DNA of 64,000 nt from Paenibacillus sp. FSL A5-0031 (lineage in GTDB: Bacteria; Bacillota; Bacilli; Paenibacillales; Paenibacillaceae), in the NCBI RefSeq assembly GCF_001956295.1, contig NZ_MRTD01000002.1:498501-562500 (forward strand), given 5' to 3'. Within the stretch, counting starts at the first letter, position 1. Each line of letters starts with the position of its first letter. The position numbers and the translations under genes were made by a program. Positions 16,143-26,030 of the stretch are shown piece after piece. The notes under the pieces are model-generated. The model saw only the letters and a program-made list of their open reading frames with translations. It had not been told where the DNA came from and did no database searches.

Positions 16143-17027
16143 ATGGAAAGACGCAGAAGATTGCGGCGAATTGGCGTATTTGAGGTGTGCAATGCGCTGC
16201 TGATGCTGGCAGTTTGCTTCATTACGCTGTACCCGATGTGGTTCGTATTTATAAATTCGCTTAATGCACCGGAGCAAGCCATGCTGGGCACCGTAAACTG
16301 GTTTCCAAAGGAATTTTCACTAGCCAGCTACAGTGTTGTATTCAATGATAAAAGTCTAATGCACGGCTTCTACATTACTACGCTGCGCACGGTGATAGGA
16401 ACAGCGGTACATGTGTTATTTACCGCCATTGTGGCTTATGGAATGAGTAAATCCAACTTAATCGGCCGCAAAATCTATCTCAAAATCGCCTTGATTACAA
16501 TGTTGTTTTCAGGCGGCTTAATCCCTTCCTTTATTCTGATGACAAAGCTGGGCCTTTATGACAGCTTTTGGGTATTCATCATCCCGGCTATGTACACTTT
16601 TTTCAATATGGTTATATTCATGAGCTTCTTCCGCACGATTCCCGATAGCCTAGAGGAATCCGCAAAGGTAGACGGTGCTTCCGATTATGGCGTTCTGTTT
16701 CGAATCGTATTGCCTAACAGCATGGCCGTACTGGCTACCATATCGCTTTTCTCAGCCGTCTATCACTGGAATGATTATTATCAGGGCGTAATCTACATTC
16801 GCTCGCAGGATCAGCTGCCTATGCAAACCATACTGTACAAAATTATTGCAGAGAACTCCATGTCCTTCATGCAGCAGCAAGCCATGGCTCAATTCGGCGC
16901 AAGACTGCCTGGCAACTCCATCAAATTTGCATCGATGATGGTGGCAACGCTGCCAATTCTCGTGTTCTACCCCTTTATTCAGCGCTATCTGGTCAAAGGC
17001 GTAATGATTGGCGCGATTAAAGGGTAA
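16143..17027 (+). CDS. Oligosaccharide ABC transporter permease, YtcP type
   Basis: 294 residues, six hydrophobic segments, with the EAA loop EESAKVDGASDYGVLFRIVLP. It is the second permease of the LplB/YtcP pair and follows it by 18 bp with GGGAGG before the ATG. The C-terminal YLVKGVMIGAIKG is characteristic. Together they form the membrane channel of the importer. Confidence 0.9.
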   Translation: MERRRRLRRIGVFEVCNALLMLAVCFITLYPMWFVFINSLNAPEQAMLGTVNWFPKEFSLASYSVVFNDKSLMHGFYITTLRTVIGTAVHVLFTAIVAYGMSKSNLIGRKIYLKIALITMLFSGGLIPSFILMTKLGLYDSFWVFIIPAMYTFFNMVIFMSFFRTIPDSLEESAKVDGASDYGVLFRIVLPNSMAVLATISLFSAVYHWNDYYQGVIYIRSQDQLPMQTILYKIIAENSMSFMQQQAMAQFGARLPGNSIKFASMMVATLPILVFYPFIQRYLVKGVMIGAIKG

Positions 17028-17106
17028 GTGCTGTGCGTTTCTCTAAGAATCGTTAGCGAGGCGTATGGGGCCTATAAAAAAACAGTAAAGAAAGGGTGTT
17101 CATGTC

Positions 17107-18771
17107 ATGAAGCACAACCTCATCAAGCTAAGCATGGTAATTGTTTTAGCCGTAATACTTACATTAGGCTTGGCCGCGTGTACCAAATCGGAGAATAACG
17201 AAAATAAGCCGACCTCAACCCCTGCGGAAAGTACCGAGCAGCCACAAGGCGAATCAACGCCAAGCCCCGAACAGCCTGCTTGGCAGCTGGATACCAGCCC
17301 AGTCGAGCTATCTTGGTTCGTAGGCGCATCCTGGTATGCCCACAGCTGGGGAGAGAGCTTGACTTCCAAGTACGTAACCGAAAAAACAGGCGTCAATATT
17401 AAGCTCGAAGTACCTTCTGGCGAAGCAAATGAGCATATTACCTTAATGATGACCTCTGGCAAGCTGCCAGACTTAATTTCTATGGGCTCTTGGGAAAACG
17501 CTGTCAAGAAACTATGGGAAGGCGACCATGTATATGCTTTAAATGAATTGGCAGAACAGTATGATCCCTACTTCTTCAAGGTGGCGGGAGACGGCACCCT
17601 GAAGTGGTATCGTCAAGAAAATGGCAATACGTATGGCATTCCGAATGATTCCTACAGCCCTAATCTCATGCATGAAACAGGCATGACAGCCGCCAACCAA
17701 ACCTTTTTGGTGAGAAAAGATCTGTATGAGGAGATGGGCAAACCAGATTTGAGTACGCCGGAGGGCTTTCTAAATGCACTGCAGCTGCTCAAGGATAAGT
17801 ATCCCGAGTATAAAGGCCAACCGATTAGTCCCTTCTTTGCACAGGGGAATGTTCCTTATGGAATGAGTGAATACCTGCAAAATCTACTCGCTGTTCCGCA
17901 TGAAAAAGACGGCAAAGTCTACGACCGCATTACCGATCCAGATTACCTCGCTTGGCTGAAAACCTTCCGCACAGCATACGAGCGTGGACTGATCAATGTG
18001 GATTTCCTAGTGGACTCCGATACGCAAGTAGAGGAAAAAACGAACAACGCCCGCTACTTTATGATGATTCGCGAATGGACGGGAATGACGGCTGTCAATC
18101 CGATGCTGGCCGCAAGCGGGAACCCGGATTCCAACTACATTGCAGTAGATGGACCGCAGAACAGTAAGGGTGATTCTGCAAAGCTGTTCCCTGGCAACAT
18201 GGACGGCTGGATGGTTACAATGATCAGCAAATCAACTAAAAATCCTGAACGTGCTATCCGCTTCCTGACGTACCTAGCCAGTGAAGAAGGCCAACGAGAT
18301 TTATTCCTTGGCAAGGAAGGCGAGACGTGGGAAATGGTGAGCGGCAAGCCTCAGCTGAAGGCTGAAATGGTGAAATTGCTTGAAACGGATATTGAAAAGT
18401 TTGAAAAGGAATACGGCATTATGGATACCTACTGGATGATGCGGAACCCTGTTATTATCAACCAATGGAGACCGGAGAAAGCTCCTGTCATTAAGCAAAT
18501 GGAGGACTTCGCCAATGCGCAGGCCGATATTGACAGCGGCATCTACAAAGGCTTAGATCCACTGGGTGATTCTGAAGTAGCGGTAGCCTGGTCACGCATC
18601 TCTCAAAATTGGGAGGAAGTGCTGCCTGAGCTGATTACGGCTAAGGATGAAGCAGCTTTTGATAAAATCTTTGATAATTTTCTTGCCCGCCGCGTGAGTT
18701 ACGGTTTCGACAAGGTGATGGAATATCGCCAAGCCGAGCTGGATGTACGAAAAGCAAAAATGGCGGAGTAA
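17107..18771 (+). CDS. Extracellular sugar-binding lipoprotein (LipO/YtcQ type)
   Basis: 554 residues. A lipoprotein signal ends in LAAC with the lipid-bearing cysteine at position 25, followed by a Thr/Ser/Pro/Glu-rich tether and a two-lobed solute-binding fold (family 1). The GKLPDLISMGSW stretch and length of about 550 are typical of the large binding proteins that serve LplB/YtcP importers. It sits 80 bp after the second permease, completing the importer. Ligand inferred to be beta-gluco-oligosaccharides from the neighbours only. Confidence 0.9.
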   Translation: MKHNLIKLSMVIVLAVILTLGLAACTKSENNENKPTSTPAESTEQPQGESTPSPEQPAWQLDTSPVELSWFVGASWYAHSWGESLTSKYVTEKTGVNIKLEVPSGEANEHITLMMTSGKLPDLISMGSWENAVKKLWEGDHVYALNELAEQYDPYFFKVAGDGTLKWYRQENGNTYGIPNDSYSPNLMHETGMTAANQTFLVRKDLYEEMGKPDLSTPEGFLNALQLLKDKYPEYKGQPISPFFAQGNVPYGMSEYLQNLLAVPHEKDGKVYDRITDPDYLAWLKTFRTAYERGLINVDFLVDSDTQVEEKTNNARYFMMIREWTGMTAVNPMLAASGNPDSNYIAVDGPQNSKGDSAKLFPGNMDGWMVTMISKSTKNPERAIRFLTYLASEEGQRDLFLGKEGETWEMVSGKPQLKAEMVKLLETDIEKFEKEYGIMDTYWMMRNPVIINQWRPEKAPVIKQMEDFANAQADIDSGIYKGLDPLGDSEVAVAWSRISQNWEEVLPELITAKDEAAFDKIFDNFLARRVSYGFDKVMEYRQAELDVRKAKMAE

Positions 18772-18824
18772 TTACATCTATACGCTATTTACTGCCGGCT
18801 GCCGAAATGGTGGCCGGTATTTCC

Positions 18825-18854
18825 GGCTTTACTTACACATTTGTAAGTAAAGCC
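18825..18854 (+). terminator. Hairpin between importer and two-component genes
   Basis: Perfect 13-bp stem GGCTTTACTTACA/TGTAAGTAAAGCC with loop CATT. Only a weak U-rich stretch follows, so it may partly read through into the sensor-kinase gene 62 bp on, setting the ratio of importer to regulator mRNA. Confidence 0.5.
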
Positions 18855-18915
18855 TTGTTACCTACCAGCCGGTTTGTAATATATGGTATATTACGGAGGT
18901 AGGGAGGACCGTTAA

Positions 18916-20754
18916 ATGAAGTATATGCTGACCAAAATGAGAAAGCTTTACCGCAATGCCCGCATATCCCAAAAGCTGTTTCTGGCCTTTAGCCTAGTCA
19001 TTGCAATCCCTGCCATTTTGGTGTCCTTTTTATTTATCCGTATACAGGAAGCCCAGTTATACAAAGACGCTATGGCCACCGGCAGCAGCCATGTCGCACG
19101 GCTGAACGAACAGCTGCGCAGCAAAATGGACATGTTTGAAAACGCTTCCTCGACAGCGCTGACTCAAAAGGCATTCGTGGATTTTATTCACTCCAATATG
19201 CGCGGGGATGGTCTCCGCCTCGTGAAATTTAAACAAAATCAATTTGAGCAGATGCATAATATCATTGAAAGCCATGAGATGATCAGTGAGCTCAGCTTTT
19301 ATGTCGATAACCCTAACCTGTTCGAAATTTGGCCTGAAATCTATCATTATGACAAGTTTTGGCCGCAGGATTATTGGGAGACCCTTCGTGATGAAGGCGG
19401 CGCAGCATACCGCCTGTTTGCTTTTAAGGATGGCGAGCATACGCTAGCCTATTATCGATTGGTACGGCTTCAGGGTCAACAGAACAAGTTTCCTACCATT
19501 ATGGAAATCCGTGCCGAGCACAGCGTATTTTTCAACGACCTGCTGGAGGAGAGCGGAGGGGATTTCTTCTCGGTTGTCATGGACGGAACAAATCCTTCCA
19601 AAAATATATATAATCCGCAGCATCTATTTTCTCAAACCGCTGGGGAGGGGCTGAATAGTATCCTTGGCAGCATTCATCGGCAGCTGGATGTACTTCAACA
19701 GGATAGCCCTATGAAGGTCCAAGTGGGAGATCAAACCTACTACGCGCTTTACCGTTATATCGCTCCACTGAACGCTTATGTTGTAGATATTGCTTCCCAT
19801 CAAGCACTGATGAAGGGTCCGCGCAGCTGGTATGCCTTTGTGGTAGTCATTGCTTTATGTGTATTGCTCCTGATCATGCTGCTCGTATCGCATACGACCC
19901 GCCGCATTTTCCGCCGATTGGACAGCGTGTTATCTTCTATGCGTCAGGTGCGGAAAGGCCAATTGGATGCGAAGATTAATATCGGCCTCGATGAACACGA
20001 GACCGGTGATGAAATCGATGAGGTAGCCATCAGCTACAACAAAATGCTGGACGAAATTAGTCGTCTGATGACGCAGGTGGTGGATAAGCAGCTCATTGCC
20101 AAAAACGCACAACTGCACTCGCTCCATTCGCAGATCAATTCACACTTCTTGTATAACGCGCTGGAATCCATTCGGATGCTGGCGGAAGTTCAGCAGCAGC
20201 CTGCAATCGCCGATGCGCTCGTATCGTTAGGCTCACAGCTGCGCTACAGCATGCAGTGGCGAAGCGATACCGTCGCCCTCCGTGAGGAGCTCGCCAACAT
20301 CGAAAGCTATATCAAATTCATTAACTTTATGGAGGGTGGCAGCATCGTATTGACGGCGGATCTCCCGCAGGAGGTGCTTCACTATGCTATTCCTAAAATG
20401 TGCATGCAGCCCATCGTTGAAAATGCGGTTCATCACGCGGCACCTTTAGGCGGCAGTGTACACATACAAATGACCGTACAAGTCGAGAATGACAGCCAAT
20501 TACGAATTGAGATACGCGATGACGGTGCGGGTGTTGATCCGAAGATGCTGGCTAGTCTGCAAGCTGTGCTGAGCGGCGATTCAGATACGCCAATTGTGAC
20601 CAGCAAAAACGGCCTCGGCCTCGAAAACGTGCATAAGCGCCTGCAGCTTCATTATGGCAAGGGCTGCGGTCTTTCAATTGACAGTGTACAGGGTGCTTAT
20701 ACCTGCGTAACCTTACGTTTGCCTTGGGAAAATGTGAATCTTGGAGGATGGTAG
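18916..20754 (+). CDS. Sensor histidine kinase, YesM type
   Basis: 612 residues. Membrane segments at about 16-42 and 298-320 bracket a large extracellular sensor domain. Then come a HAMP linker and a His_kinase domain with SQINSHFLYNALESIRML, phosphoacceptor His410, and a C-terminal ATPase domain (VENAVHHA, DDGAGVD, GLGLENVHKRL). YesM kinases pair with AraC-type response regulators and usually sense extracellular saccharides or the loaded binding protein. Its response regulator follows after 3 bp. GGGAGG lies 9 nt before the ATG. Confidence 0.9.
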   Translation: MKYMLTKMRKLYRNARISQKLFLAFSLVIAIPAILVSFLFIRIQEAQLYKDAMATGSSHVARLNEQLRSKMDMFENASSTALTQKAFVDFIHSNMRGDGLRLVKFKQNQFEQMHNIIESHEMISELSFYVDNPNLFEIWPEIYHYDKFWPQDYWETLRDEGGAAYRLFAFKDGEHTLAYYRLVRLQGQQNKFPTIMEIRAEHSVFFNDLLEESGGDFFSVVMDGTNPSKNIYNPQHLFSQTAGEGLNSILGSIHRQLDVLQQDSPMKVQVGDQTYYALYRYIAPLNAYVVDIASHQALMKGPRSWYAFVVVIALCVLLLIMLLVSHTTRRIFRRLDSVLSSMRQVRKGQLDAKINIGLDEHETGDEIDEVAISYNKMLDEISRLMTQVVDKQLIAKNAQLHSLHSQINSHFLYNALESIRMLAEVQQQPAIADALVSLGSQLRYSMQWRSDTVALREELANIESYIKFINFMEGGSIVLTADLPQEVLHYAIPKMCMQPIVENAVHHAAPLGGSVHIQMTVQVENDSQLRIEIRDDGAGVDPKMLASLQAVLSGDSDTPIVTSKNGLGLENVHKRLQLHYGKGCGLSIDSVQGAYTCVTLRLPWENVNLGGW

Positions 20755-20757
20755 GGC

Positions 20758-22329
20758 ATGATCAATATTCTAATTGTAGATGATCAAAAGCACATACGCG
20801 ATGGCCTGCAGGCCATGCTGCGCCAATTTCCACTGCAGCTTGACGCTATTTATTGTGCCGCTAACGGAATTGAGGCGCTGCACTTATTGCGTCAGCATAA
20901 CATTCATCTGGTGATTACCGATATTATGATGCCGGATATGGACGGACTGGCGCTAATGGAGCAAACCAAAGAAGAACACCTCAACGTGGATTACCTCATA
21001 ATTAGCGGCTATAGTGATTTTGCTTATGCCCAGAAAGCCATTGGGCTTGGGGCAAAAGGCTACCTGCTCAAGCCGGTAAAACGGGAGGATCTGCTTACCG
21101 CAGTAGAGCATATTGGTCAGGAAATAAAGGCGCGGCAAGCCCTTTCCCGCAATATGGAGCATATGTCCCGCCGCGCTGAGGAGACAGACCGTAAAGAGCT
21201 TTGCATGTTTATGCAAGGCGCAGTGAACGATGAGGCATGGATTCGGCAGATTCAGCAGCAAAACCCAAAACTTTGGCACAATTACCGTTTGTGCTTGCTG
21301 CGGGAAGAGCTGTGGATTAACCAACCGGGGGCAGACAGTGCCCATAGCATCGAATCTATTGCTTACCGTGTCTATGGCAGCCAAGGATATATATGCCTGC
21401 AGCACCGCCCATACCTGATTCTTGCGGTTGATGCGACCACAGATACGAATGCTTTGCCTGCTGCACTTAAGGCAAGTCAGATTGATGCCACAGCGGCTAT
21501 GACAGGACCTCAGCAAGGCTTAAAAGGGCTTCCCGGCAGCTATACACAGGTACTTGAACTATATCGCCATAGCTACTTGTTCCCTGATAAGAAATGCATC
21601 CTACCCGCGCATATAGATAGGCTGGAGTCGCAATGGGAAATTCCCTATGAAGAGCTATATGCCCTGTTTCAGCTTATTGGCACCAAAAACAGCGGGAAAA
21701 TTGCCCAAGGCATTTCTACGCTATTCCACAAAAATGTGCTGCAGCGTTACCATATAAGGTACACACAGCAGTTATGCAGCGCAACGGTGCAGATGCTGGA
21801 GGAGTATGAGCGGGTGATCCGTCCCTACATGGGGGAAGAGGCGCTTGATATCGAATGCTTGCGGAATCTATTCGATTATCCGGGGATTCGAGATTATATT
21901 CAGGCGCTGCAGCAGCAGCTGCTTCGGCTGAACCAGTTTTATTATGATTACAAGTGCAGCTATCGCAAAACGCAGGACTTAAATGAAGCCATTCGTTTTA
22001 TACACGAGTGTTACCATAAGCCGCTGGATCTAGCGATGGTTTCCAACCATGTGTCGCTTAATTACGCCTATTTTTCCAACCTGTTTAAAAAGAATATTGG
22101 CAAAGGCTTTGCAGAATACCTGCGCGATGTGCGACTAGATAAGGCCCGCCGCTTGCTAGCCGAAACCGATCATAAAATTATCGAGGTAGCCACCATGGTT
22201 GGGTATGAAAGCTACAAAAGCTTTACAAGGGCATTTCGCGATGTTATGAATATGCAGCCCACGGAGTACCGGCAGCTAATGCGGCGGAAGCTTGAAAGAG
22301 AAGGAAAATATCAGGGCAAAGCGCTATAA
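20758..22329 (+). CDS. Response regulator with AraC-type output, YesN type
   Basis: 523 residues. The receiver domain spans 1-120 with phosphoacceptor Asp55 in VITDIMMPD and a conserved Lys in LLKPVKRED. A long middle region of about 290 residues follows, then a two-helix-turn-helix AraC domain (about 415-515, PLDLAMVSNHVSLNYAYFSNLFKKNIGKGF and IIEVATMVGYESYKSF). It is partner of the preceding YesM kinase. The repeated 16-nt motif before the importer and the laminarinase is its most likely target. Confidence 0.9.
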   Translation: MINILIVDDQKHIRDGLQAMLRQFPLQLDAIYCAANGIEALHLLRQHNIHLVITDIMMPDMDGLALMEQTKEEHLNVDYLIISGYSDFAYAQKAIGLGAKGYLLKPVKREDLLTAVEHIGQEIKARQALSRNMEHMSRRAEETDRKELCMFMQGAVNDEAWIRQIQQQNPKLWHNYRLCLLREELWINQPGADSAHSIESIAYRVYGSQGYICLQHRPYLILAVDATTDTNALPAALKASQIDATAAMTGPQQGLKGLPGSYTQVLELYRHSYLFPDKKCILPAHIDRLESQWEIPYEELYALFQLIGTKNSGKIAQGISTLFHKNVLQRYHIRYTQQLCSATVQMLEEYERVIRPYMGEEALDIECLRNLFDYPGIRDYIQALQQQLLRLNQFYYDYKCSYRKTQDLNEAIRFIHECYHKPLDLAMVSNHVSLNYAYFSNLFKKNIGKGFAEYLRDVRLDKARRLLAETDHKIIEVATMVGYESYKSFTRAFRDVMNMQPTEYRQLMRRKLEREGKYQGKAL

Positions 22330-22347
22330 GCCTTCAAAAATAATGAA

Positions 22348-22363
22348 AATCCAAAAAATTGGG
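22348..22363 (+). promoter_or_regulatory. Second copy of the putative YesN-type motif
   Basis: AATCCAAAAAATTGGG differs at one position from 15116-15131. It lies 161 nt before the laminarinase start codon and about 30 nt upstream of its likely promoter, a usual place for an activator. Confidence 0.5.
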
Positions 22364-22385
22364 TCATAACAAAAACAAATGGACC

Positions 22386-22444
22386 TTTCCAGCTGTTTAT
22401 TGTATTCGATAGAATAAAGGTGCACTCCAATGTAAGCGGTTTCC
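22386..22444 (+). promoter_or_regulatory. Laminarinase promoter with overlapping cre site
   Basis: TTTCCA (22386-22391) and TAGAAT (22410-22415) with an 18-nt gap form a plausible promoter. TGTAAGCGGTTTCC (22431-22444) matches 12 of 14 positions of the CcpA cre consensus and lies where it would block transcription, suggesting glucose repression. Confidence 0.5.
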
Positions 22445-22523
22445 TCCGAGTACTTACACAATCAATTGCCTCAAAATAAAAGGAGCCGCAGGAGTAACCA
22501 TATTTTATTGAAGGAGGACAATA

Positions 22524-25151
22524 ATGAAGGTACTTCACCATTCACAGAAACGGTTTAAGCGGAAGGTACTGAGCTTGTTCTTGGCGGTAGCGATGATGGC
22601 GAGCGTCGGGCTATTGCCATTTTCGAAAATTCAAACCGTCGATGCAGCAGGCACCACCGTTACCTCTATGGCTTACTTTTCAGCAGGAGACGGGCCTGTC
22701 ATTTCAAAATCAGGGGTTGGGCAAGCGAGCTACGGTTTCGTTATGCCTATATTTAACGGGGGCTCCGCCACATGGAACGATGTTTCCGATGACGTAGGCG
22801 TAAAAGTGAAAGTAGGGGGCAACTGGGTCAATATTGACAGTGCCAGCGGCTACGTCTATAACCAAAACTGGGGGCATTGGAACGACAGCGGAACGTATGG
22901 CTACTGGTTCACTCTGTCCGCAACAACAGAAATTCAGCTGTATTCTAAAGCTAATGGAACGACCCTTAACTACACGCTTGTGTTTCAAAATATAAACAAA
23001 ACAACGATTACGGCCATGACCCCTACCCAAGGGCCACAAATTACTGCAGGCTTTACAGGAGGTGCAGGCTTTACTTATCCTACCTTCAACAATAATCCAG
23101 CCATTATTTATGAGGCTGTAGCGGATGATTTGAAGGTGTTTGTAAAACCCGTAAACAGCAGCACTTGGATTGATATCAACAATAATGCTGCCAGCGGCTG
23201 GATCTATGATAGCAACTTCGGTCAATTCACCGAAGGAGGCGGCGGCTTCTGGTTTACGGTAACGGAGTCGATCAACGTAAAACTTGAATCAAAAACCTCT
23301 TCGGCTAACGTCATTTATACGATAACCTTTAATCAACCCGTAAGAAATTCATATGTCATTACTCCCTACGATGGAACAACCTACACAGCAGATGCGAAAG
23401 GCGTCATCGGCATACCGCTGCCTAAAATCGATGGTGGCGCGCCAATAGGCACTGAGCTTGGAAAATTCGTATATCAAATTAACATCAACGGGCAATGGGT
23501 GGATATGGCGAACTCCAGCCAGAGCGGATTTTCATATTCCGGCAATGGTTACAATAACATGTCCGATGCCAATCAGTGGGGATATTGGGCCGACTATATC
23601 TATGGCCTTTGGTTCCAGCCCGTCCAGGTGAATATGCAAATTCGAATCGGCTACCCATTGAATGGGCAGGCAGGCGGAAGTGTCGGCAGCAACTTCGTTA
23701 ACTATACCTTTATCGGCAATCCAGATGCTCCACGTCCAGATGTATCCGATCATGACGATGTGGCAATCGGAACGCCAAGCGACCCAGCCATTGCGGGCAT
23801 GAATCTCATCTGGCAGGATGAGTTTAGCGGTACAATGCTCGATACGAACAAGTGGAACTATGAAACCGGCTATTATATCGGTAACGATCCCAACAGCTGG
23901 GGCTGGGGCAATGCAGAGCTGGAGCACTATACCAATAGTACACAAAATGTATTTGTACAGGACGGAAAGCTGAATATTCGGGCGTTAAACGATCCAAAAT
24001 CGTTCCCGCAGGACCCAAGCCGGTATGCTCTATATTCCTCAGGCAAAATTAATACCAAAGATCATCTATCCTTCCAGTACGGCAGAGTGGATATTCGCGC
24101 GAAGCTGCCTACAGGCAATGGTGTCTGGCCTGCGCTCTGGATGCTTCCAAAAGATTCAGCTTACGGTGCATGGGCCGCATCGGGTGAAATTGATATTATG
24201 GAAGCCAAAGGACGTTTGCCTGGCACAACTAGCGGCGCTGTGCACTTTGGCGGACAATGGCCAGTGAATCGATATATTGCTGGGGAATATCATTTCTCGG
24301 AGGGGCAAACCTTTGCCAATGATTATCATGTGTATACGATGATCTGGGAAGAGGATAACATTAAATGGTACGTGGATGGGGAATTCTTCTTTAAAGTCTC
24401 CAGAGACCAATGGTACTCTGTAGCTGCACCAAACAATCCGAACGCTCCATTCGACCAGCCTTTCTACATCATTATGAATCTCGCGATCGGCGGTCATTTT
24501 GATGGTGGCTTAGCACCAAGTCCATCTGATATTCCTGCGACGATGCTGGTGGATTATGTGCGGGTTTACAAAGAAAACGGTGGCCAAAATCCTACGAACG
24601 TGCCTGTTACCGGTGTAACTTTAAACCAGAGCACTGCACAGCTGCAAGTAGGACAGAGTGTACAATTAAACGCCAATGTTGCACCCTCTAATGCAACAAA
24701 TAAACAGGTCACTTGGAGCGTTTCGGGCACCAGCATCGCTTCCGTAAATCAGAACGGGGTGGTGACAGGGCTCGCTCCAGGAACAACAACGGTTACGGCA
24801 ACAACGGCTGACGGCAACAAAACAGCCAGCTCTACCATCACGGTTGTACCCGCGCCATCAACCGTTATTGTCATTGGCGATGCGGTGCGCGGCCTGAAAA
24901 AAGCGGGCAATAACTTGACGTTTTATGTGAATGGCGCAACCTTTGCCGATTTGCACTATAAGATAAATAACGGTGCACAGCAAAACGTAGCCATGACCTC
25001 AGCAGGAAACGGCAACTATACTTACCCTGTAAACAACCTGCAATCTGGGGATACCGTCGAATACTTCTTTACCTATAATCCGGGGCAAGGCGCGCTGGAT
25101 ACTCCTTGGCTCACCTATATTCATGGGGTAACGCAAGGAACGCCTGAATGA
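22524..25151 (+). CDS. Secreted multidomain GH16 laminarinase (endo-beta-1,3-glucanase)
   Basis: 875 residues. A Sec signal peptide covers about 1-43 (KRKVLSLFLAVAMMASVGLLPF, cut near VDAAG). Three tandem beta-rich modules follow at about 45-150, 155-270 and 275-400, each with a W-x-D/N-I core and a late YGYWFTL/GFWFTV/YGLWFQP strand; I do not recognise this module. The GH16 domain spans about 425-685 with active site GEIDIMEAKG (nucleophile near Glu554, acid/base near Glu559). A Big_2 Ig-like domain spans about 692-776 (VTGVTLNQSTAQLQVGQSV). The last 90 residues resemble CBM56, a beta-1,3-glucan-binding module. The enzyme should bind and cut laminarin, curdlan or fungal walls outside the cell and feed the nearby importer. 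Confidence 0.9.
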   Translation: MKVLHHSQKRFKRKVLSLFLAVAMMASVGLLPFSKIQTVDAAGTTVTSMAYFSAGDGPVISKSGVGQASYGFVMPIFNGGSATWNDVSDDVGVKVKVGGNWVNIDSASGYVYNQNWGHWNDSGTYGYWFTLSATTEIQLYSKANGTTLNYTLVFQNINKTTITAMTPTQGPQITAGFTGGAGFTYPTFNNNPAIIYEAVADDLKVFVKPVNSSTWIDINNNAASGWIYDSNFGQFTEGGGGFWFTVTESINVKLESKTSSANVIYTITFNQPVRNSYVITPYDGTTYTADAKGVIGIPLPKIDGGAPIGTELGKFVYQININGQWVDMANSSQSGFSYSGNGYNNMSDANQWGYWADYIYGLWFQPVQVNMQIRIGYPLNGQAGGSVGSNFVNYTFIGNPDAPRPDVSDHDDVAIGTPSDPAIAGMNLIWQDEFSGTMLDTNKWNYETGYYIGNDPNSWGWGNAELEHYTNSTQNVFVQDGKLNIRALNDPKSFPQDPSRYALYSSGKINTKDHLSFQYGRVDIRAKLPTGNGVWPALWMLPKDSAYGAWAASGEIDIMEAKGRLPGTTSGAVHFGGQWPVNRYIAGEYHFSEGQTFANDYHVYTMIWEEDNIKWYVDGEFFFKVSRDQWYSVAAPNNPNAPFDQPFYIIMNLAIGGHFDGGLAPSPSDIPATMLVDYVRVYKENGGQNPTNVPVTGVTLNQSTAQLQVGQSVQLNANVAPSNATNKQVTWSVSGTSIASVNQNGVVTGLAPGTTTVTATTADGNKTASSTITVVPAPSTVIVIGDAVRGLKKAGNNLTFYVNGATFADLHYKINNGAQQNVAMTSAGNGNYTYPVNNLQSGDTVEYFFTYNPGQGALDTPWLTYIHGVTQGTPE

Positions 25152-25196
25152 ACCTGGCTTAATCCAGAATAGCAAGCGAGGCAGTAATCTCAAACA

Positions 25197-25222
25197 GGCG
25201 AGGGGGAATGTTCCCCCTCGCC
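25197..25222 (+). terminator. Terminator after laminarinase
   Basis: Very stable stem GGCGAGGGGGAA/TTCCCCCTCGCC with a TG loop, then TTTCCTATTTCTT. It lies between converging genes. Confidence 0.85.
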
Positions 25223-25276
25223 TTTCCTATTTCTTCAACCATAAAGAGTGTCATACTCACACTACCGTGACTATCT

Positions 25277-25894
25277 CTACTTTGCAGGCTCTTGTTTAAA
25301 AATAATTTTAAATATAGGGTAAAATACTAAAAATGAAATTGTACTATTGATAACCATTGTAATAATATCAGCGGCTGTTTCACCAAATGAACCCATTCCC
25401 CATGTGTTCATGAATAGGTTATAAATTGGAGCTTTATAAAATCCTTGGGCTGCTGCAGCACCAAAGGTTATCACAATGTACGCTAATACATACCAAAAAG
25501 CAGCCGTCCAAATATTGCTGTTCGATTTAAATGTAATATTTCTCTGTGCGAAAAAATTAATAATCTGTGCAATGCCGAGCGTTATTTGAACAGCAAGGAA
25601 ATAGCCAAGACCGCCTCCGCCTCCTGACGCAAGCGATCCAGCTGCATAATCGAATACATAATAAGCACTTCCATCAAAATTACTGCCGAGCTGTAAAATT
25701 TGAAAGCTTATCGTTAGTAAGGATGTCTGCGCGAATATAAGTTTAATTAAAGGCATCAAAATAAGCTGCAATGATGTAATCCCAACACTCAATATTAAGA
25801 ATACGATAAATTGTGTAATATTAGGATGCCGTTCCTTTTGTTTATTCCAAAAACCGATTATTCCTTTATTTTTTTTCATCTCTATTACGCTCAT
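25277..25894 (-). CDS. GtrA-like small membrane protein
   Basis: 205 residues with four hydrophobic segments after a basic N-terminus. The loop NFFAQRNITFKSNSN fits the GtrA signature (NFxxxRxxTF) of four-helix proteins linked to polyprenyl-linked sugar transfer. A glycine-rich insert (SLASGGGGGLG) in the loop before it makes it longer than the usual 120-140 residues. Start at 25894 is chosen because AGAGGAG lies before it; the frame opens eight codons earlier at a GTG that overlaps the ribosome site. It follows the GH3 genes, but a strong terminator at 25970 separates them. Confidence 0.6.
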   Translation of the reverse strand: MSVIEMKKNKGIIGFWNKQKERHPNITQFIVFLILSVGITSLQLILMPLIKLIFAQTSLLTISFQILQLGSNFDGSAYYVFDYAAGSLASGGGGGLGYFLAVQITLGIAQIINFFAQRNITFKSNSNIWTAAFWYVLAYIVITFGAAAAQGFYKAPIYNLFMNTWGMGSFGETAADIITMVINSTISFLVFYPIFKIIFKQEPAK

Positions 25895-25969
25895 ATTATT
25901 CGTTATCTCCTCTGTCACGCCTGTTATGTTCTTATTTATCTATGCACAAAATAATTCTGTTGGAAGTGA

Positions 25970-25997
25970 AAAAGGAGATACCATGGTATCTCCTTTT
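25970..25997. terminator. 28-bp perfect palindrome, terminator of the GH3 operon
   Basis: AAAAGGAGATACC and GGTATCTCCTTTT flank AT with full symmetry, giving A/T tracts on both sides. It lies 34 bp after the stop of the GH3 gene. Confidence 0.75.
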
Positions 25998-26030
25998 CCA
26001 TTCTTTATTTAATTGACGCTTAACCACGCG

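Noticed and set aside
23532-23945. 137-codon - strand frame antisense to the laminarinase
   Set aside because: Antisense shadow of a well-supported coding sequence, without initiation signals or a recognisable family.
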